The translations under genes were made by a program, and so were the position numbers. DNA of 64,000 nucleotides, taken from the NCBI GenBank assembly GCA_963789175.1, contig CAWBJO010000006.1:620001-684000 (forward strand), given 5' to 3'. Every line of letters starts with the position of its first letter. The first letter of the stretch is position 1. Source of the stretch: CAWBJO01 sp963789175. Its GTDB lineage: Bacteria > Pseudomonadota > Alphaproteobacteria > Rhizobiales > Aestuariivirgaceae. Shown piece after piece: positions 9,768 to 19,948 of this stretch. The notes beneath the pieces are model-generated. The model had not been told where the DNA came from. It made no database searches and saw only the letters and a program-made list of their open reading frames with translations.

Positions 9768-10004
9768 GTGAAGGCATTCTTCGTTCAGATCAAATGCGAG
9801 CTCGGTTCCGCCTACAAGGTGGCGACCGCGCTTGCCGATGCCGAGATCGCTTCGGAAATCTATTCGACGGCCGGAGACTACGATCTCCTGGCCAAGTTCT
9901 ATCTCGAAGAGGGCGAAGACATCGGCCATTTCGTCAACGAGAAGGTCCATTGTATCGCCGGCATCCGGGACACGTACACGATCATCACCTTCAGGGCCTT
10001 CTGA
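9768..10004 (+). CDS. Stand-alone Lrp/AsnC ligand-binding (RAM) domain protein
   Basis: 78 residues from a GTG. The whole protein is one alpha/beta RAM domain like the effector half of Lrp/AsnC regulators: VQIKCELGSAYKVATAL, IYSTAGDYDLLAKFYLEE, then the closing strand DTYTIITFRAF. There is no DNA-binding helix-turn-helix. Family knowledge: such single-domain proteins can bind amino acids and form oligomers with full Lrp proteins. It sits right after the amino acid importer, so it may sense the imported amino acid. Partner and ligand unknown. Confidence 0.85.
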   Translation: MKAFFVQIKCELGSAYKVATALADAEIASEIYSTAGDYDLLAKFYLEEGEDIGHFVNEKVHCIAGIRDTYTIITFRAF

Positions 10005-10009
10005 GCATC

Positions 10010-10732
10010 ATGCGCCGGCTTCTGGCCATCCCGTTCCTGTGCTGGATGTCGGGCAGCCTGCTTGCCGCGGACGCCGCGGAGCGCGCGCTCATAGGTTTCT
10101 CGGCGGACGGCCGCTATTTCGCCTTCGAGCAATTCGGCGTGCAGGACGGGTCGGGTTTCCCCTACTCCGACATCTTCGTCATCGATGCCGAAGCCGATGC
10201 CTGGCATCCGGGGACGCCGGTGCGCGTGATGCTGCAGGACGACGGGGCGAACGTGGCGGCGGCACGCCGAAAGGCGGCCGAGCAAGCCCGGCCGGTCGTG
10301 GCCGCCCTGAAGATCGAGGAACCCGGCATCATCCTTGCCAGCCAATCATCCTATCAGTCCGGCTCCGATCCGCATCGATTGGCGTTCCGGAACTCCTATG
10401 TCCCCGGCGATTCCGTGGAGAACGATGAGGAAACCACCGTCGCGCTCGAGGAAATCGTGCTACCCGGGCCGCCCAAGTGCCCGGCGGGCGATCTTCCCTA
10501 TGTGGGCTTTGCCGTCAGCATCAAGCCCATCGGCACACAGGAGTTTACGAGCGTCCATCGCGACGCGGACATTCCCGCCTCGCGCGTGTGTCCGCTGCGC
10601 TATTCGCTGTCGGACGTCATCGGCTTTCGCCCGACCATCGACGGCCCCATCCGGCTACTCGCCCTGGTCAGCGTCTTCAGCTACGGCTTCGAAGGGATGG
10701 ACCGGCGTTTCGTCGCCGTCACCCTGCAATGA
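10010..10732 (+). CDS. DUF2259-type predicted secreted protein
   Basis: 240 residues beginning with a signal peptide (MRRLLAIPFLCWMSGSLLAADA). The mature part opens with LIGFSADGRYFAFEQFGVQDGSG, the conserved start of DUF2259 proteins; a conserved cysteine pair lies in the second half (PKCPAGD and RVCPLR). Function unknown; it should be periplasmic. It starts 5 bases after the RAM-domain gene, so the two are probably co-transcribed. The DUF name is from memory of the motif. Confidence 0.75.
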   Translation: MRRLLAIPFLCWMSGSLLAADAAERALIGFSADGRYFAFEQFGVQDGSGFPYSDIFVIDAEADAWHPGTPVRVMLQDDGANVAAARRKAAEQARPVVAALKIEEPGIILASQSSYQSGSDPHRLAFRNSYVPGDSVENDEETTVALEEIVLPGPPKCPAGDLPYVGFAVSIKPIGTQEFTSVHRDADIPASRVCPLRYSLSDVIGFRPTIDGPIRLLALVSVFSYGFEGMDRRFVAVTLQ

Positions 10733-10794
10733 CGTTGTGGCGCGATTGACGATTTGCTAAGCAAGCGCCTGACCCGCCTCATCTCCGTGACCCG

Positions 10795-12105
10795 ATGATC
10801 CCGCGCTACACCCGTGCCGAAATGGCCTCCATCTGGACGCCGGAAACGCGTTACCGGATCTGGTACGAGATCGAGGCGCATGCCGCCGACGCGATGGCGA
10901 AGCTTGGCATCATCCCGACCGAGGCGGCCGCCAGCATCCGGGCCAAGGGAGACAAGGCGACGTTCGATCCGCGCCGAATCGACGAGATCGAACGCGAGGT
11001 CCGGCACGACGTCATCGCCTTCCTCACGCATCTCGGCGAGATCGTCGGGCCGGATGCCCGATACATCCACCAGGGGATGACGTCTTCCGACGTCCTGGAC
11101 ACGTGTCTCAACGTCCAATTGGCGCGCGCCGCCGACATCCTCGATGCCGACCTCGCCGCGCTGCTCGCGGCTCTCAAGCGCCGCGCCCTCGAACACAAGA
11201 CCACGCCGTGCATCGGCCGCAGCCACGGGATCCACGCCGAGCCCACCACCTTCGGCCTGAAGCTTGCCTTCGCCTTCGCCGAGTTCGAGCGGGCGAGGGT
11301 CCGGCTGGCGGCGGCGCGCAAGGACGTGGCAACATGCGCCATCTCCGGTGCCGTCGGGACGTTCGCCAATATCGATCCGGGCGTCGAAGCGCATGTCGCG
11401 ACGGCGATGGGCCTGTCGGTCGAACCGGTCTCGACGCAGATCATCCCGCGCGACCGGCATGCCATGTATTTCGCCACGCTGGCGGTCATCGCAAGCTCGG
11501 TTGAACGGCTCGCTGTCGAAATACGCCATCTGCAACGGACGGAGGTGATGGAAGCCGAGGAGCCGTTCGCGGAGGGCCAAAAGGGCTCGTCGGCCATGCC
11601 GCACAAGCGCAACCCGGTGCTGACCGAGAATCTGACGGGGCTGGCGCGCCTGGTGCGCTCGGCAGTCGTTCCGGCTCTCGAGAACGTGGCGCTGTGGCAC
11701 GAGCGCGACATCTCGCATTCGGCGGTCGAACGCGGCATCGCACCGGATGCCACGATCCATCTCGATTTCGCCCTGAACCGGCTGACCGAAGTCGTCGACG
11801 GGCTCGTCGTTTATCCCCAGAACATGGCGCGCAACCTAGACCGTTGCGGCGGCCTCGTTCATTCGCAGCGGGTTCTGCTGGCGCTGACGCGGAAGGGCAT
11901 GAGCCGCGAGGCCGCCTACACGGCCGTACAGCGCAATGCCATGCGGGCCCTACGCGGCGAAGGCGACTTCACCTCGCTGATCGGCGCCGATCGCGACATC
12001 GCGAAGCATCTCAGCGGCGAGGAGCTCGAAGGCCTCTTCGACCTCGGCTACCACCTGAAACACGTGGATACGATTTTCGCGCGCGTCTTCGGCATGAAGC
12101 GCTGA
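10795..12105 (+). CDS. purB: Adenylosuccinate lyase
   Basis: 436 residues. It catalyses two fumarate-releasing steps of purine synthesis (SAICAR to AICAR, adenylosuccinate to AMP). The fumarase/aspartase superfamily signature GSSAMPHKRNP is present, with MTSSDVLDTC and GRSHGIHAEPTTFG supplying other active-site residues. The start is MIPRYTRAEMASIW, the standard N-terminus. purC, purS, purQ and purL are 3 kb downstream but separated by genes on the other strand. Its stop directly abuts the stop of the convergent L,D-transpeptidase gene. Confidence 0.97.
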   Translation: MIPRYTRAEMASIWTPETRYRIWYEIEAHAADAMAKLGIIPTEAAASIRAKGDKATFDPRRIDEIEREVRHDVIAFLTHLGEIVGPDARYIHQGMTSSDVLDTCLNVQLARAADILDADLAALLAALKRRALEHKTTPCIGRSHGIHAEPTTFGLKLAFAFAEFERARVRLAAARKDVATCAISGAVGTFANIDPGVEAHVATAMGLSVEPVSTQIIPRDRHAMYFATLAVIASSVERLAVEIRHLQRTEVMEAEEPFAEGQKGSSAMPHKRNPVLTENLTGLARLVRSAVVPALENVALWHERDISHSAVERGIAPDATIHLDFALNRLTEVVDGLVVYPQNMARNLDRCGGLVHSQRVLLALTRKGMSREAAYTAVQRNAMRALRGEGDFTSLIGADRDIAKHLSGEELEGLFDLGYHLKHVDTIFARVFGMKR

Positions 12106-12534
12106 TTACCTGCGGATGCGGATGCGGGTGTGGTCGAAGCCGTGCTGGAGAACCAAAGTGTAGAGTTCGGCCGCGTTCTCGGGACGAAGTCGGATGCAGC
12201 CGTGCGATGCCGGCCTGCCCAGGCTCTTCACGTAGTCCGTGCCATGAATCGCGTAGTCGCCGCGAAAGAATACCGAGTGCGGCATGGGCGCGTTCTCGTA
12301 CTTGCTCGAATAGTGCATGCGGCGAAGAAGATACGGCTGGAAGCTGCCGACCGGCGTCACGTATCCGCGCCGGGCGGTGGAGACCGCCCAGGTGGCGTAG
12401 TACGCACCATCGATCGTCACGACCATCTGCTGCGCTGAAAGATCGATATCCGCCTCGACGCTGGCGCGCGCCGGCGCGGTCGCGATCGTCAACCCAACCA
12501 ACGCACCTACCCAGACATACGACTTCGGAAGCAT
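12106..12534 (-). CDS. L,D-transpeptidase (YkuD domain)
   Basis: About 142 residues from MLPKSYVWVG (an ATG six codons upstream, at 12552, is possible). A signal peptide (about residues 1-25, ending ARAS) precedes a single YkuD domain. The catalytic motif is complete: HGTDY, then SHGCIRL with the nucleophilic Cys. Family function: 3-3 cross-linking of peptidoglycan or attachment of proteins to it, in the periplasm. At this length it is a minimal catalytic domain with no LysM or other binding domain. Confidence 0.88.
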   Translation of the reverse strand: MLPKSYVWVGALVGLTIATAPARASVEADIDLSAQQMVVTIDGAYYATWAVSTARRGYVTPVGSFQPYLLRRMHYSSKYENAPMPHSVFFRGDYAIHGTDYVKSLGRPASHGCIRLRPENAAELYTLVLQHGFDHTRIRIRR

Positions 12535-12615
12535 TTGGAACCCAGGAGCCAAGGCGTAGCAGGACTATGGCCCAATGCATCCATGGTGATCAAGGTTGCA
12601 GTCGCACCCAAACCG

Positions 12616-13853
12616 TCAGTCGAAGAGGAATTCGCGCCCGACCTTGACCCGCTTCACCCCGTCATAGGCGATGATGTCGGCAGTGGCGTAGGTTTCCGTC
12701 AGGGTAGCGGGCAGGAAGCTTCCCGTGCCGACCGTGTCGATCGGGGCGCTGGCGGCACCCATGACCTGACATTTCTGCGGATCGAACCCCGACGAGCCGA
12801 CAATCTGCGCCTTGTCGAAACCGGCGGCGTCCAGTGACCGGCGGGCGTGGATGATGGACGCGACCGATACGCCCTTGCCGAACAGCACCCGGCGCACCTT
12901 GTCGACGAGGATATTGTTGGGGTCGAGCTGGAAGGCCCGCTGGCCGAGTATGCGCTCGACGATGTTGTACTCGCCCGACACGTCGAGCCATTCGCCTACG
13001 AGATCGACGGAGCGTTCATAGTCCAGCCCTTCGGAGAACCTTCCTCCATGGGTGTCGAGCCTGATCCCGAACGACTTGCCCTTCTTGTCGAGTGCGGCCT
13101 CGTTGAAGAACCATTCGGCGCAGCGGAGCGAGTCGGATATCTCCTGTCCCGTATAGTCGACCAGGGCCACCAGACTCTTGGCGTCGGTTATGGTCTCGGC
13201 GAAGAGCTTCAACGCCGCCAGCACGTCACCGCCGGTGTAGCCCACCAGGGCGTGCGGCATGGTGCCCATGCCTTCCTCCGCACCGAAGAACGCCGCGGTG
13301 AGATCCTGGGACGACCCGACGAAGCCCTGCACCTTGGAATTGATCCGCTGGCCGCCAGCGAGCCGACCGCGGCGCCGTAAGATGCAAGCAGGTTCATGTC
13401 GGCACCCGTTCCGTGCCGGGCATGCATATCCAGAAACGACGATCCCGGCAGCGCCAGGCACATCTCATAGGCGTTGTTGGCGGTCACGCAGGGAAAGCCG
13501 ATCCTCTGCAGGAAGAGCGTCTCGACCTCGGAGAGACGCGACATCGGGCCGGTGATTTCCATCATCTTCACTTCGGAGGGCACGAGGTCGCCATCCTCGA
13601 AGTAGCGGTGGATGCGGGCCTCGGGAACAAGCCGGGCGACCAGCCGGGCAGCCGGCTCGAGCGCCGCGATGACCCTGCGGCGCATGAACACCGCGTAGGT
13701 AACCGTCGAATCGCCGCGCGAGGCGACGATCAGCGACGTGTTGGTGAAGTACTTGTCGCTTTGCTGCGATACGGGTCCGGCCGCCAGGCAGAGATCGACG
13801 ATATGCTCCATGGCCGTGTGCCATTTCGTCGAATGCGGTGACTTCTGATCCAT
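12616..13853 (-). pseudogene. Nicotinate phosphoribosyltransferase, interrupted by a one-base deletion
   Basis: Two overlapping frames together encode one protein of about 412 residues. The N-terminal part starts at MDQKSPHSTKW (13853) and runs in frame to about 13350 (DMHARHGTGADMNLLASYGAAVGSLAA). The C-terminal part resumes in the next frame at RINSKVQGFVGSSQDL and runs to 12616. Adding one base near 13349 (restoring a Lys codon before RIN) joins them perfectly, and no other stop interrupts either part. The enzyme makes nicotinate mononucleotide in NAD salvage. A very recent mutation or a sequencing error are equally possible; the intact codons favour error. No symbol given because family members vary. 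Confidence 0.8.
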
Positions 13854-13939
13854 GCGACCCCTCAAATCGTCCAGTAGTTTGACGCGCCGCTTCCTTCGGG
13901 TCAAATGGCGCCGCGCCGGGGCGGCGGCCCGTGGGAAAG

Positions 13940-14710
13940 TCAGCCTTGGCGAATGCCCGTAAGAAATGTCCCTATGCCGCTCGCCAGGTAGTTGGCGTCG
14001 GATCCGATCGGTAAATAACTGAAACCCATTCCGGCATAGCGCTGGGCCAGCTCGGCGCCGCCGCAATATATGCCGGCGACGATCCTCGCCTTCTTGGCGG
14101 CATTGAGGATCGCCTTGAGAGCATCCTGGGTTTCCTTGACCTGGCTGTCGTTCGACCGTCCGCCGGAGAGCGAGATCGAGAGGTCGGACGGTCCGACGAA
14201 AACGCCATCGAGGCCGGGCGTGGCGCAGATCGCATCTACGGCATCCAGGGCCTCACGGGTCTCGACCATGGCGAAGGCCATGGAAATGGCGTTGGCGTTC
14301 TTGAGATAGTCGGCTGGCGAGAATTCCGGATAGCTCACGGACGCATAGGAACCCCAGCTCCGTGTGCCTTCGGGGGGATATTTCGTCATCCTGACCAGCC
14401 GCTCGGCGTCGGCCGTCGAGTTGACCATGGGCATGATGATGCCCTGGACGCCGACGTCGAGTGCCCTGCCGATAAGACCCCATCCTTCCAGAGGAACCCG
14501 AAGCAGAACCGGTTTCTGATGGCTGAGCGAGACATTGACGAGTGCAACCATCTCGCTGAAGCCCATGAGGCCGTGCTGCATGTCGATGGTCATGGCCTCG
14601 AATGCGGAGCGCGACACGACGTCGGCCTGCAACGCGCCGGGCAAGGCCATCCAGGAAGTGTACAGCGGCTCGCCCGAGGCAAATCTCCTGCGAAGCGATG
14701 CCTGGCTCAC
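13940..14710 (-). CDS. HpcH/HpaI family aldolase
   Basis: 256 residues, class II (metal-dependent) TIM-barrel aldolase. Visible are the IDMQHG motif, LLRVPLEGWGLIGRALDVG, GIIMPMVN, the metal-binding Glu in AFAMVETREALD and the Asp in VGPSDLSISL. Family members cleave 4-hydroxy-2-oxo acids to pyruvate (or a 2-oxo acid) and an aldehyde; the natural substrate is not clear from sequence. It lies between the broken nicotinate phosphoribosyltransferase gene and the zeta-subunit gene on the same strand, 13 bases after the latter. Confidence 0.85.
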   Translation of the reverse strand: MSQASLRRRFASGEPLYTSWMALPGALQADVVSRSAFEAMTIDMQHGLMGFSEMVALVNVSLSHQKPVLLRVPLEGWGLIGRALDVGVQGIIMPMVNSTADAERLVRMTKYPPEGTRSWGSYASVSYPEFSPADYLKNANAISMAFAMVETREALDAVDAICATPGLDGVFVGPSDLSISLSGGRSNDSQVKETQDALKAILNAAKKARIVAGIYCGGAELAQRYAGMGFSYLPIGSDANYLASGIGTFLTGIRQG

Positions 14711-14723
14711 AGAGGCCTCTTCG

Positions 14724-15050
14724 CTACTTCTTCTCGTTCTGGATCTGCTCGACGGCGGTGGCCATCAATTCGTCCATGGTCCGGCGAATCTGATGATCGG
14801 ACTGGGTCACCTGCTTTTCGTCGAAGTCCTGCCGGATCTTCCTGAAGACGTCTTCGTCCCCCGGCTCCTTGAAGTCGGCGTGGATGACCTGCTTGGCGTA
14901 GGCATCCGCCTCGGGGCCGCTCAGGCCCAGCTTTTCGGCGGCCCAAAGCCCCAGGAGCTTGTTGCGCCGCGCCTCCGCCTTGAACCGAAGTTCCTGGTCG
15001 TGGGCGAATTTGCGCTCGAATCCTTCCTGGCGCTTGTCAAATGTCGTCAT
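14724..15050 (-). CDS. DUF1476 protein, F1-ATPase inhibitor zeta subunit homologue
   Basis: 108 residues from MTTFDKRQEGFERKFAHDQE, a highly recognisable N-terminus. The protein is helical and charged (FKAEARRNKLLGLWAAEKLG, then IRRTMDELMATAVEQIQ). In Paracoccus and relatives this family inhibits ATP hydrolysis by the F1 motor. Longer upstream start codons exist but give an unrelated leader. Often found next to purC in this group, as here, where it is divergent from purC. Confidence 0.9.
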   Translation of the reverse strand: MTTFDKRQEGFERKFAHDQELRFKAEARRNKLLGLWAAEKLGLSGPEADAYAKQVIHADFKEPGDEDVFRKIRQDFDEKQVTQSDHQIRRTMDELMATAVEQIQNEKK

Positions 15051-15368
15051 CGAACCGTTACCCCTCGGGATTGAGCCCATTTCCTCAGCACAGTGGCACA
15101 GATAGCTGCCGGAAGCGGCCAAATCAACTGGCGAGGGGCTGCTCAGAGAAAAACTTACGATGCGGCAAATGGCATATTGAATTCCCATTTGGAAACAGCC
15201 ATTTCGGCTGGCATCGGCTAAAGTTGTTCGGGGCCCGAAAGCGCCACTATCCTCAAGTGCGGAGAGGCGCTATACGAGACTTACCTCCGATAGACGGAAG
15301 CTCCCGACCCAGGCCCACGCAGCTCCACGAGCCGGCGGGAATGTCAGGCATCTAGAAGGATCATCCTC
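15051..15368. other. Intergenic region between zeta subunit and purC
   Basis: 318 bases between divergent genes. It must hold the promoters for both directions. I see no open frame with a family match, no long hairpin and no recognisable riboswitch. AGAAGGATC a few bases before the purC ATG is the likely ribosome-binding site. Confidence 0.5.
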
Positions 15369-16142
15369 ATGAACCAGCGCCGAACCCGAGTTTACGAGGG
15401 AAAGGCCAAGATCCTTTACGAAGGTCCAGAGCCGGGAACGCTTGTCGTCCACTACAAGGACGACACGACCGCCTTCAATAACCAGAAGAAAGAGGTCATC
15501 GACGGCAAGGGCGTTCTCAACAACCGCATCTCGGAAATGATCTTCACCCGCCTCAACGAGATCGGGGTGCCGACGCACTTCCTGAAGCGGATCAACATGC
15601 GCGAGCAGCTCATCCGGGCCGTCGAGATCATTCCTCTCGAGGTCGTCGTCAGGAATGTGGCCGCCGGCTCGCTTGCCAAGCGGCTGGGGCTCGAGGAAGG
15701 AACGGCCCTGCCCCGCTCGATCATCGAATTCTACTACAAGAAGGATGAGCTCGGAGACCCCATGGTTTCGGAAGAGCACATCACCGCCTTCGGCTGGGCG
15801 ACGCCTCAGGAAATCGACGACGTCATGGCGCTCGCCATCCGGATCAACGACTTCCTGAGTGGCATGTTCCTCGGCATCGGCATCCGGCTCGTGGATTTCA
15901 AGCTCGAGTTCGGCCGCCTCTACGAGGGCGAGATGATGCGTATCGTGCTCGCCGACGAGATCAGCCCAGACAGCTGCCGGCTGTGGGACATCAAGACCAA
16001 CGACAAGCTCGACAAGGATCGTTTCCGCCGCGATCTCGGGGGCCTGGTCGAGGCATACCAGGACGTCGCCCGGCGCCTCGGCGTGCTGGTGGAGGGAGAG
16101 ATGCAGAGCCGTCCCAAGCCGAAGCTCGTGAAGACCGACTGA
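15369..16142 (+). CDS. purC: Phosphoribosylaminoimidazole-succinocarboxamide synthase
   Basis: 257 residues. It joins aspartate to CAIR using ATP in purine synthesis. The family motifs are clear: YEGKAKILYEG at the start, the EIIPLEVVVRNVAAGS segment, and LVDFKLEFG followed by LADEISPDSCRLWD, the PurC signature region. First gene of a tight purC-purS-purQ-purL cluster, with 16 bases to purS. Confidence 0.97.
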   Translation: MNQRRTRVYEGKAKILYEGPEPGTLVVHYKDDTTAFNNQKKEVIDGKGVLNNRISEMIFTRLNEIGVPTHFLKRINMREQLIRAVEIIPLEVVVRNVAAGSLAKRLGLEEGTALPRSIIEFYYKKDELGDPMVSEEHITAFGWATPQEIDDVMALAIRINDFLSGMFLGIGIRLVDFKLEFGRLYEGEMMRIVLADEISPDSCRLWDIKTNDKLDKDRFRRDLGGLVEAYQDVARRLGVLVEGEMQSRPKPKLVKTD

Positions 16143-16158
16143 CCTTATCCGACTGTCG

Positions 16159-16398
16159 ATGAAGGCCAAGATCAAGATCACCCTCAAGAAGGGCATCCTC
16201 GACCCACAGGGAAAGGCCATCGAGCATGCCCTCGGCAGCCTGGGCTTTTCCGGCGTCGGCGACGTGCGCCAGGGCAAGTACATCGAGCTCGACATCGCGA
16301 CGCCCGACAAAGCCGCCGCCCGCTCGGAAATCGAGTCGATGTGCCAGAAGCTCCTGGCCAATACAGTGATCGAGAACTACGAGATCGATCTTGCATGA
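16159..16398 (+). CDS. purS: Phosphoribosylformylglycinamidine synthase subunit PurS
   Basis: 79 residues, standard for PurS. The pattern MKAKIKITLKKGILDPQGKA, then LGFSGVGDVRQGKYIELD, is characteristic. PurS bridges PurQ and PurL in the three-part FGAM synthase. Its stop overlaps the purQ start by four bases. Confidence 0.96.
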   Translation: MKAKIKITLKKGILDPQGKAIEHALGSLGFSGVGDVRQGKYIELDIATPDKAAARSEIESMCQKLLANTVIENYEIDLA

Positions 16399-17056
16399 AA
16401 TCGGCGGTGGTCGTCTTTCCCGGCATCAATCGCGAAGGCGATATTGCCCGGGCGCTCGAAAGCGTCACGGGCCGGCCGGCGACCATCGTCTGGCATAGGG
16501 AGCGCGAACTGCCGCCGGTGGATCTCGTCGTCCTTCCAGGGGGCTTCTCCTACGGCGACTATCTGCGCTGCGGCGCCATCGCGGCGCGCTCTCCGATCAT
16601 GGCAGACATTCGCGCCAAGTCGAAAATGGGCGTCAAGGTGCTGGGGATCTGCAACGGATTCCAGATCCTGACCGAGGCAGGTCTTCTTCCGGGAGCCTTG
16701 GTGCGCAATGCGGGTCTCCGGTTCGTCTGTCGCTACGTCCAGCTGCGGGTCGAGAACACCGCCACGTTCTTCACCGCAAAGCTGAAGCCGGGCACCATCC
16801 TGCAGTGCCCCGTCGCCCATGGCGAAGGCAACTACCTCGCGGACCCGGAGACGCTGAAGCGACTGGAGGGCGAGAACCAGATCGTGTTCCGGTATGCGGA
16901 GACGAGCAATCCCAACGGTGCCACCAACGACATCGCCGGTATCATCAACGCCGACGGCAACGTCATCGGCATGATGCCGCATCCGGAGAACATGGTGGAG
17001 CCGTTGCACGGCCGGCAGGATTGCAGGGTGCTGTTCGAGAGCCTCCTGGAGGCGGC

Positions 17057-17060
<4 letters not shown>
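16395..17060 (+). CDS. purQ: Phosphoribosylformylglycinamidine synthase glutaminase subunit PurQ
   Basis: 221 residues from the ATG overlapping purS. A class I glutamine amidotransferase: GGFSYGDYLRCGAIAA, nucleophile Cys in VLGICNGFQILTEAGLLPGA, and the His/Glu pair near the end (GMMPHPENMVEP). It supplies ammonia to PurL. It overlaps purL by four bases. Confidence 0.96.
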
Positions 17061-19255
<2,195 letters not shown>

Positions 19256-19264
19256 CGACTGAAC

Positions 19265-19501
19265 ATGGCAATGGACGCGCGCACCATCGAATCCCTGATC
19301 CGGCAGGCGCTGCCGGATGCGAAGGTCGAGATTCGGGATCTTGCCGGCGACGGCGATCACTATGCGGCAAACGTCGTGTCGGCGGCCTTCCGCGGGCTTT
19401 CAAGAGTCAAGCAGCACCAGTTGGTCTACGAGGCTTTGAAGGGCAAAGTCGGCGGCGAGCTCCATGCCCTCGCGCTCCAGACCAGCGCTCCCGAAGACTA
19501 G
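19265..19501 (+). CDS. BolA family protein
   Basis: 78 residues with the BolA fold: N-terminal IRQALPDAKVEIRDL, then the conserved FRGLSRVKQHQLVYEAL and the closing HALALQT. BolA proteins pair with CGFS monothiol glutaredoxins in iron-sulfur cluster handling and iron sensing. The partner glutaredoxin gene starts 14 bases downstream, which strongly supports that function. Confidence 0.93.
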   Translation: MAMDARTIESLIRQALPDAKVEIRDLAGDGDHYAANVVSAAFRGLSRVKQHQLVYEALKGKVGGELHALALQTSAPED

Positions 19502-19515
19502 CGAAAGGCAATACA

Positions 19516-19851
19516 ATGACTGACATCAACCAGGTGATCGAAAACGAAGTGAAGACCAACAAGGTCGTGCTGTTCATGAAGGGCACCCCGCAGGCTCCGA
19601 TGTGCGGATTCTCGGGCCGCGTGGTTCAGATCCTCAATCACATCGGCGTGCCGTTCAAAGGCATCAACGTGCTGGCGAACGACGAGCTCCGTCAGGGAAT
19701 CAAAAACTACTCGAACTGGCCGACGATCCCGCAGCTCTACGTGGAAGGCGAGTTCGTCGGCGGCTGCGACATCGTCACGGAGATGTTCCAGTCGGGCGAG
19801 CTCAAGGAGATGCTTGCCACCAAGGGTGCGGTCGAGCATTCCCCCACCTAG
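19516..19851 (+). CDS. grxD: Monothiol glutaredoxin, Grx4 family
   Basis: 111 residues. The active site is CGFS in KGTPQAPMCGFSGRVV, followed by the WPTIPQLYV and GGCDIV motifs that bind glutathione. Such proteins carry a [2Fe-2S] cluster with glutathione and often with BolA, whose gene is directly upstream. The start ATG follows GAAAGGC; a much longer upstream frame is only an overlap with purL and bolA. Confidence 0.93.
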   Translation: MTDINQVIENEVKTNKVVLFMKGTPQAPMCGFSGRVVQILNHIGVPFKGINVLANDELRQGIKNYSNWPTIPQLYVEGEFVGGCDIVTEMFQSGELKEMLATKGAVEHSPT

Positions 19852-19948
19852 GGAACTTCCGTTTCCGTCCTGCCCCCCGGCAACGCCAAACGGCCGGCCG
19901 GATTCGCAAAGGCGTGAACGCGCGGCACAGACGGCCACATAAAATCGC

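Noticed and set aside
14724..15188. Longer version of the DUF1476 protein with 46 extra N-terminal residues
   Set aside because: The family starts at MTTFDKRQ; the extra residues are of intergenic character.
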